Part shown: piece by piece, positions 6,739 through 10,086 of the stretch
How the letters are laid out: every line of letters begins with the position of its first letter
Numbering within the stretch: the first letter of the stretch is position 1
Assembly: GCA_964414665.1 (NCBI GenBank)
Contig: CAYPYK010000109.1
Span: 1-10,086, forward strand
Direction of reading: 5' to 3'
Length of the DNA: 10,086 bases
Source of the DNA: CAVSJJ01 sp964414665
GTDB taxonomy: Bacteria > Actinomycetota > Actinomycetes > Actinomycetales > Dermatophilaceae
The notes under the pieces: generated by a model
Told to the model about the DNA's origin: nothing
The model's database searches: none
What the model saw: only the letters and a program-made list of their open reading frames with translations
Made by a program: the position numbers and the translations under genes

Positions 6739-6878
6739 CCCGAGCATCCGCTTCCCGGTACGAGATAGATCGGGCGGTCGTGACCGCGAGGCGGGCGCAC
6801 ACCGTCTCGCTGGACCCGAGCACACGCACGAGAGGACGGCCTACAGTGGCGGAGAACCCTAGGAGCACCGGCGCCCCG

Positions 6879-8432
6879 ATGACGACGACCGGGGGCGTCA
6901 GCTACAAACACGCAGGAGCGGACTACTTCGACAAGCGAGGACTGAAGCGGCACGCGGGTGCGTGGTCGCTCTGGGCGCTCGGCGTCGCCGCGGTCATCTC
7001 GGGCGACTTCTCGGGCTGGAACCTCGGCATCGGCGAGGCCGGTTGGGGCGGAATGCTCATCGCCACAGTCGTCATCGGCCTGATGTACCTGCTGATGATC
7101 TACAGCATCGCCGAGATGTCCTCGACGATGCCGCACACCGGCGGCGCCTACTCCTTCGCCCGGTCGGCGATGGGGCCGTGGGGCGGCTTCGTGACCGGCC
7201 TGGCCGAGAGCATCGAGTACGTCATCACCACCGCCGTCGTGGGCACCTTCTCGGGGCTCTACGCGGACCAGATCACCAAGGACCTGTTCGACTTCAGCAT
7301 GCCGCTGTGGCTGTGGGTCGTCGTGTTCTACCTCATCTTCGTGACCCTCAACTCGGCCGGCGCGGAGGCCTCGTTCAAGTTCGCCGTCGTCATCGCGATC
7401 ATCTCGCTAGCGGTGCTCGCGTTCTTCTCGATCGCCGCGATCTTCTCGGGCAAGCTCTCGTGGGACAACCTGTGGAACATCGAGCCCACCGGCGGCGGCA
7501 GCAGCACCTTCCTACCGATGGGGATCGGCGGCGTCCTCGCCGCGTTCCCGTTCGCCATCTGGTTCTTCCTCGGGATCGAGGAGCTTCCGCTGGCCGCCGA
7601 GGAGACCCACACCCCACAGCGCGACATCCCGCGGGGGTCGCTGATGGGAATGTGGACCCTCCTGGTGACGGCCTTCGTCGTCCTGATCCTCAACCCGGCC
7701 GTGATGGGGGCGAAGGAGATCTCGGGGAGCGGCGAACCCATCCTGGACGGCTTCCGAGCCATCTTCCCCAACAGCAACATCGCCTCGCTGCTGGCGCTGT
7801 TCGCGCTGGCCGGCCTGGTCGCGTCCTTCCAGGGCATCATGTTCGCTGCCGGACGGAACATGTACTCCCTGTCCCGCGCCGGCTACTACCCGAAGGCACT
7901 CTCGCTCACCGGGGGCCGCAAGGTCCCCTATGTGGCCCTGATCGTGTCGGCCGTGATCGGGGTGGTGCTCGTCTTCGGGCTCGGCGCGATCCGCAACGTG
8001 GCCGGTGAGTCCGCCGCGGACGCCCAGGTCGCCGTGGCCGGTGAGCTTCTCAACATCGCCGTGTTCGGCGCGGTGATCGCCTACTTCCTGCAGATGGTGG
8101 CCTTCCTCATGCTGCGCAGCAGGTACGGCGACGTCGCGCGGCCCTACACGGCCCGGTCGGGCCTGTGGGGGGCGGCGGTGGCCGCGGTCATCGCCGGTGT
8201 GACGCTCATCATCCTGCCGTTCAACCCGGACTACCGCTCGGTGGTGCTCGGCGTTGGCGCCTTCTTCGTGGTCGGGCTGCTGTACTTCGCCCTCTACGGC
8301 CGGCACCGCCTCGTGCTGTCGCCGGAGGAGGAGTTCGCGATGACCCACGGCCAGCACGGACATCCCGAGACCGAGGGCTATGACGTCACCGAGAGGGAGA
8401 TCGAGTCCAAGGACGACACGCCGGCCACCTGA
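6879..8432 (+). CDS. eat: APC-family amino acid/amine permease, ethanolamine permease type
   Basis: A 517-residue inner-membrane transporter of the amino acid-polyamine-organocation superfamily with about 12 hydrophobic segments between residues 30 and 475. Features typical of the ethanolamine permease branch are LGVAAVISGDFSGWNLGIGE (34-53), AEMSSTMPHTGGAYSFAR (78-95), GPWGGFVTGLAESIEYV (99-115) and the FFLGIEELPLAAEET stretch (229-243). A hydrophilic His/Glu/Asp-rich tail of about 40 residues follows the last membrane segment. It would import ethanolamine or a related amino alcohol for the divergent operon. The start is ATG 6879, with AGGAG 13 bases upstream, a rather long spacing. An in-frame GTG at 6846 with AGAGGA about 9 bases upstream is a fair alternative and would add 11 residues. 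Transport substrate is inferred from family resemblance and context. Confidence 0.88.
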   Translation: MTTTGGVSYKHAGADYFDKRGLKRHAGAWSLWALGVAAVISGDFSGWNLGIGEAGWGGMLIATVVIGLMYLLMIYSIAEMSSTMPHTGGAYSFARSAMGPWGGFVTGLAESIEYVITTAVVGTFSGLYADQITKDLFDFSMPLWLWVVVFYLIFVTLNSAGAEASFKFAVVIAIISLAVLAFFSIAAIFSGKLSWDNLWNIEPTGGGSSTFLPMGIGGVLAAFPFAIWFFLGIEELPLAAEETHTPQRDIPRGSLMGMWTLLVTAFVVLILNPAVMGAKEISGSGEPILDGFRAIFPNSNIASLLALFALAGLVASFQGIMFAAGRNMYSLSRAGYYPKALSLTGGRKVPYVALIVSAVIGVVLVFGLGAIRNVAGESAADAQVAVAGELLNIAVFGAVIAYFLQMVAFLMLRSRYGDVARPYTARSGLWGAAVAAVIAGVTLIILPFNPDYRSVVLGVGAFFVVGLLYFALYGRHRLVLSPEEEFAMTHGQHGHPETEGYDVTEREIESKDDTPAT

Positions 8433-8468
8433 CGGCTACCGTGCACCACCGGTGACGACGGGGTGGCC

Positions 8469-9314
8469 CTAGTCCCCCGACGCGGCCTCGGCCCTGAGCC
8501 GAAGCGCCGCCTCGAGGACCTGGGCCACCCCGTCGTCGTCGTTGGCCGGGCAGGTGTGCGTCGCCGCGGCGAGGACCTCGGGGTGGGCGTTCGCGACGGC
8601 GAAGGACACCCCCGCCCAGGTGAGCATCGGCAGGTCGTTGGGCATGTCGCCGAACGCCCAGACCCCGGCGGCGTCGATGCCGAGGTGCGCGCACCAGCGC
8701 CGCAGCGCGGCCGCCTTGGTCACCCCCGGCGCCGAGATCTCGGCCAGGCCCCCCACCCCCGAGAAGGCGACGATCCCCCGAGCGCCGACGACCTCGCGCA
8801 CCCGAGCCAGGAACTCCTCGTCGCCCATCGACGAGCACGTGACGAGCAGCTTGCCGACCGGGACCTCGTCGAGGTCCTCGAGGGAGTCGACCTGGAGCTG
8901 CTCGGGCGGCTCCTCGCCGTGGGGCGAGCGGTAGCCACGTTCGATGCGCATGCCGTCCCGTCGCTCCACGGCGAACCCCGCCCGGGGCAGCCAGGCACGC
9001 AGCCCGGCGACGAGCCCGACGAGCTCCTCGTGGCCGAAGCCGATGTCGGACACCACCGTCGCGGTGGGCACGTCGTAGACGAAGGCACCGTTGCCGCACA
9101 GCACCGTTCCGTGGCTGCTGACGAGATCAGCCACGGCGTCGATCCACCGCGGCGGTCGGGCGGTGACGAGAACGACCTCCACGCCGGCCGCGTCGGCCGC
9201 GGTGATCGCCGCACGCGAGCGCCCCGACACGGTCCCGTCGGACCGCAGGAGGGTCCCGTCCAGGTCCGTGGCGACCAGCCGCGGCCGGTCCGACGGCAGA
9301 CTCAGGGCGGACAC
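8469..9314 (-). CDS. Cof-type HAD-IIB family hydrolase (sugar-phosphate/phosphatase-like)
   Basis: A 281-residue cytosolic haloacid-dehalogenase-fold phosphatase, normal length for the Cof (HAD-IIB) group. Motif I is DLDGT (17-21) with nucleophile Asp17 and acid/base Asp19. Motif II is Thr51 in LVTAR, motif III is Lys200 in GVTKAAAL, and motif IV is GDMPND (222-227) with metal-binding Asp223 and Asp227. The cap domain lies between about residues 85 and 190, and the C-terminal DDDGVAQVLE is typical. Substrates for such enzymes (sugar phosphates, FMN, pyridoxal phosphate) cannot be told from sequence. The GTG start at 9314 has GGAGG 9 bases upstream. It begins 28 bases after the ilvE stop on the same strand, so the two are probably co-transcribed. 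It converges on the permease with 36 bases between stops. A role in dephosphorylating PLP near a PLP enzyme is possible but speculative. Confidence 0.9.
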   Translation of the reverse strand: MSALSLPSDRPRLVATDLDGTLLRSDGTVSGRSRAAITAADAAGVEVVLVTARPPRWIDAVADLVSSHGTVLCGNGAFVYDVPTATVVSDIGFGHEELVGLVAGLRAWLPRAGFAVERRDGMRIERGYRSPHGEEPPEQLQVDSLEDLDEVPVGKLLVTCSSMGDEEFLARVREVVGARGIVAFSGVGGLAEISAPGVTKAAALRRWCAHLGIDAAGVWAFGDMPNDLPMLTWAGVSFAVANAHPEVLAAATHTCPANDDDGVAQVLEAALRLRAEAASGD

Positions 9315-9323
9315 GGCATACCG

Positions 9324-9328
9324 CCTCC
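9324..9328 (-). promoter_or_regulatory. Shine-Dalgarno GGAGG supporting the HAD hydrolase GTG start
   Basis: GGAGG on the - strand lies 9 bases before the GTG at 9314, within the short gap after the ilvE stop. It supports this GTG as the start. Confidence 0.65.
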
Positions 9329-9342
9329 GGCGACCGGCCGGC

Positions 9343-10086
9343 TCAGGCGAGCCGGGTCAGCCAGCCGTGGACGTCCCCGGCGCGACCGTACTGGATGTCG
9401 AGGAGCCGGGTGCGGATCGCGTTGGTGGCCTCGCCTCCGCCCTCGCCCGCCGTCGATGCCGCCGAACCGCCCTCCCAGCGCAGCTCGCCGACCGGGGTGA
9501 CCACCGCTGCCGTGCCGCAGGCGAACACCTCGGTGATGTGCCCGGACCGCACGCCGTCCTCCCACTCGGCGATGGGGATGCGTCGCTCCTCCGGCGCCAG
9601 GCCCAGCTCCTTGGCGATCTCGAGGATCGACGCGCGCGTCACGCCTTCGAGGATGGTGCCGGTGAGCTCGGGGGTGACCAGGGTGTTGTCGTCGGTGACG
9701 AAGAAGAGGTTCATCCCGCCGAGCTCCTCGATGTAGGTGTGCGACGCGGAGTCGAGGAAGACCGCCTGGTCGCACCCGTGCTCGAGCCCCTCCATCTGGC
9801 CGGCCAGGCTGGAGGCGTAGTTGCCGCCGCACTTGGCGGCGCCCGTGCCGCCCTCCCCCGCCCGGGCGAAGCGCGTGGACACCCACAGGTTGACCGGCCT
9901 CAGGCCGCCCGAGAAGTACGCCCCAGCCGGGGAGGCGATGACCGAGTAGGTCACCTCACGGGCCGGACGCACCCCGAGGAAGGACTCCGAGGCATACATG
10001 AACGGCCGCAGGTAGAGGCTCTTCTCGGTGCCGTCGGCTGCCGGGACCCAGCGCTCGTCGACGGCCAGGATCGCCTCGAGCGAGGC
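9343..10086 (-). CDS. ilvE: Branched-chain-amino-acid aminotransferase, C-terminal 247 residues (5' end outside window)
   Basis: The frame is open to the right-hand window edge, so the N-terminal part is missing; about two thirds of a roughly 360-residue protein is present. It is a fold-type IV PLP enzyme that interconverts Val, Leu and Ile with their 2-oxo acids, the last step of their synthesis. In the visible part the order is SLYLRPFMYASESFLGV (substrate-side segment), VIASPAGAYF, then GGTGAAKCGGNYASS with the PLP lysine at visible residue 85, then CDQAVFLD, EELGGMNLFFV, LTGTILEGVTR and FACGTAAVVTPVG, which matches the actinobacterial/eukaryotic class of IlvE. A Gly/Ser/Glu-rich loop at visible residues 206-219 replaces a normally ordered turn and may be strain-specific. 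The internal ATG at 9999 is not the start because coding similarity continues upstream of it. The downstream HAD gene is 28 bases away. Confidence 0.95.
   Translation of the reverse strand, partial: ASLEAILAVDERWVPAADGTEKSLYLRPFMYASESFLGVRPAREVTYSVIASPAGAYFSGGLRPVNLWVSTRFARAGEGGTGAAKCGGNYASSLAGQMEGLEHGCDQAVFLDSASHTYIEELGGMNLFFVTDDNTLVTPELTGTILEGVTRASILEIAKELGLAPEERRIPIAEWEDGVRSGHITEVFACGTAAVVTPVGELRWEGGSAASTAGEGGGEATNAIRTRLLDIQYGRAGDVHGWLTRLA

Larger units (their letters stand above)
2018..9997. repeat. Dispersed GGCATAC heptamer (six copies)
   Basis: GGCATAC or its complement occurs at 3347-3353, 4711-4717, 6062-6068, 6369-6375, 9315-9321 and 9991-9997. Close variants are GGCATAA at 2018-2024 and CGCATAC at 4960-4966. 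Copies fall in all three codon phases and once between genes. The coordinates span the whole set including the first variant; they do not mark a continuous element. Confidence 0.5.

Noticed and set aside
6739..6878. Riboswitch or small RNA in the permease leader
   Set aside because: The roughly 135-base leader tempted a search, but I see no recognisable riboswitch core or strong hairpin series, and the promoter itself is uncertain.
1553..8432. Putrescine (Puu) catabolism as the primary function
   Set aside because: The ligase, ALDH and hydrolase fit, but no gamma-glutamylputrescine oxidase or aminotransferase is present. An SDR takes its place and the permease resembles ethanolamine transporters, so an amino alcohol fits better. 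Polyamine use is not excluded if missing genes lie elsewhere.
8433..8468. Possible terminator hairpin between the permease and the HAD gene (CCACC 8446-8450 with GGTGG 8462-8466)
   Set aside because: The stem is only 5 base pairs with an 11-base loop and no T-run on either strand; such pairs are expected by chance at this G+C content.

Overview
The window is about 70% G+C by eye and densely coded. It uses GTG starts, overlapping stop/start codons and a probable leaderless promoter, all typical of Actinomycetota. The gene families and a recurrent GGCATAC word make me lean towards Intrasporangiaceae or a close relative in Micrococcales, but that placement is inference from memory and was not tested. 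No RNA genes, insertion sequences, CRISPR arrays or phage genes are visible, and no gene-free stretch exceeds 300 bases.

Layout: (1) 1-273, + strand, is the C-terminal end of a protein cut by the window edge, probably an ABC-transporter ATPase. It converges on (2) 270-1472, - strand, a NAPE-PLD-like metallo-beta-lactamase-fold hydrolase; the two stop codons overlap. (3) 1553-6638, - strand, is a five-gene run read right to left: a FadR-type GntR regulator, a glutamine-synthetase-like gamma-glutamyl ligase, an aldehyde dehydrogenase, a short-chain dehydrogenase and a class-I-amidotransferase-type gamma-glutamyl hydrolase. The MBL gene follows 80 bases downstream on the same strand and may be a sixth member. 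(4) 6639-6878 is a divergent control region with two promoter candidates and an inverted repeat. (5) 6879-8432, + strand, is an APC permease of the ethanolamine permease type. (6) 8469-9314 and 9343-10086, both - strand, are a Cof-type HAD phosphatase and the C-terminal part of ilvE (branched-chain aminotransferase), probably co-transcribed.

How the central genes fit together: the permease imports an amino alcohol, most likely ethanolamine. The ligase joins it to glutamate. The SDR oxidises the free hydroxyl to an aldehyde and the ALDH oxidises that to a carboxylate (gamma-glutamylglycine if the substrate is ethanolamine). The class I amidotransferase-like hydrolase then releases glutamate and glycine. 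The regulator lies at the head of the operon, divergent from the permease, and probably senses a pathway compound. This resembles the GlnA4 gamma-glutamylethanolamide route described in Streptomyces coelicolor and parallels the E. coli Puu putrescine route. It avoids the coenzyme-B12 ethanolamine ammonia-lyase and microcompartment of classical eut operons, none of which is visible here. The most unusual neighbour is the MBL hydrolase, whose sequence closely follows the N-acyl-phosphatidylethanolamine phospholipase D family and so might connect ethanolamine lipids to this pathway.
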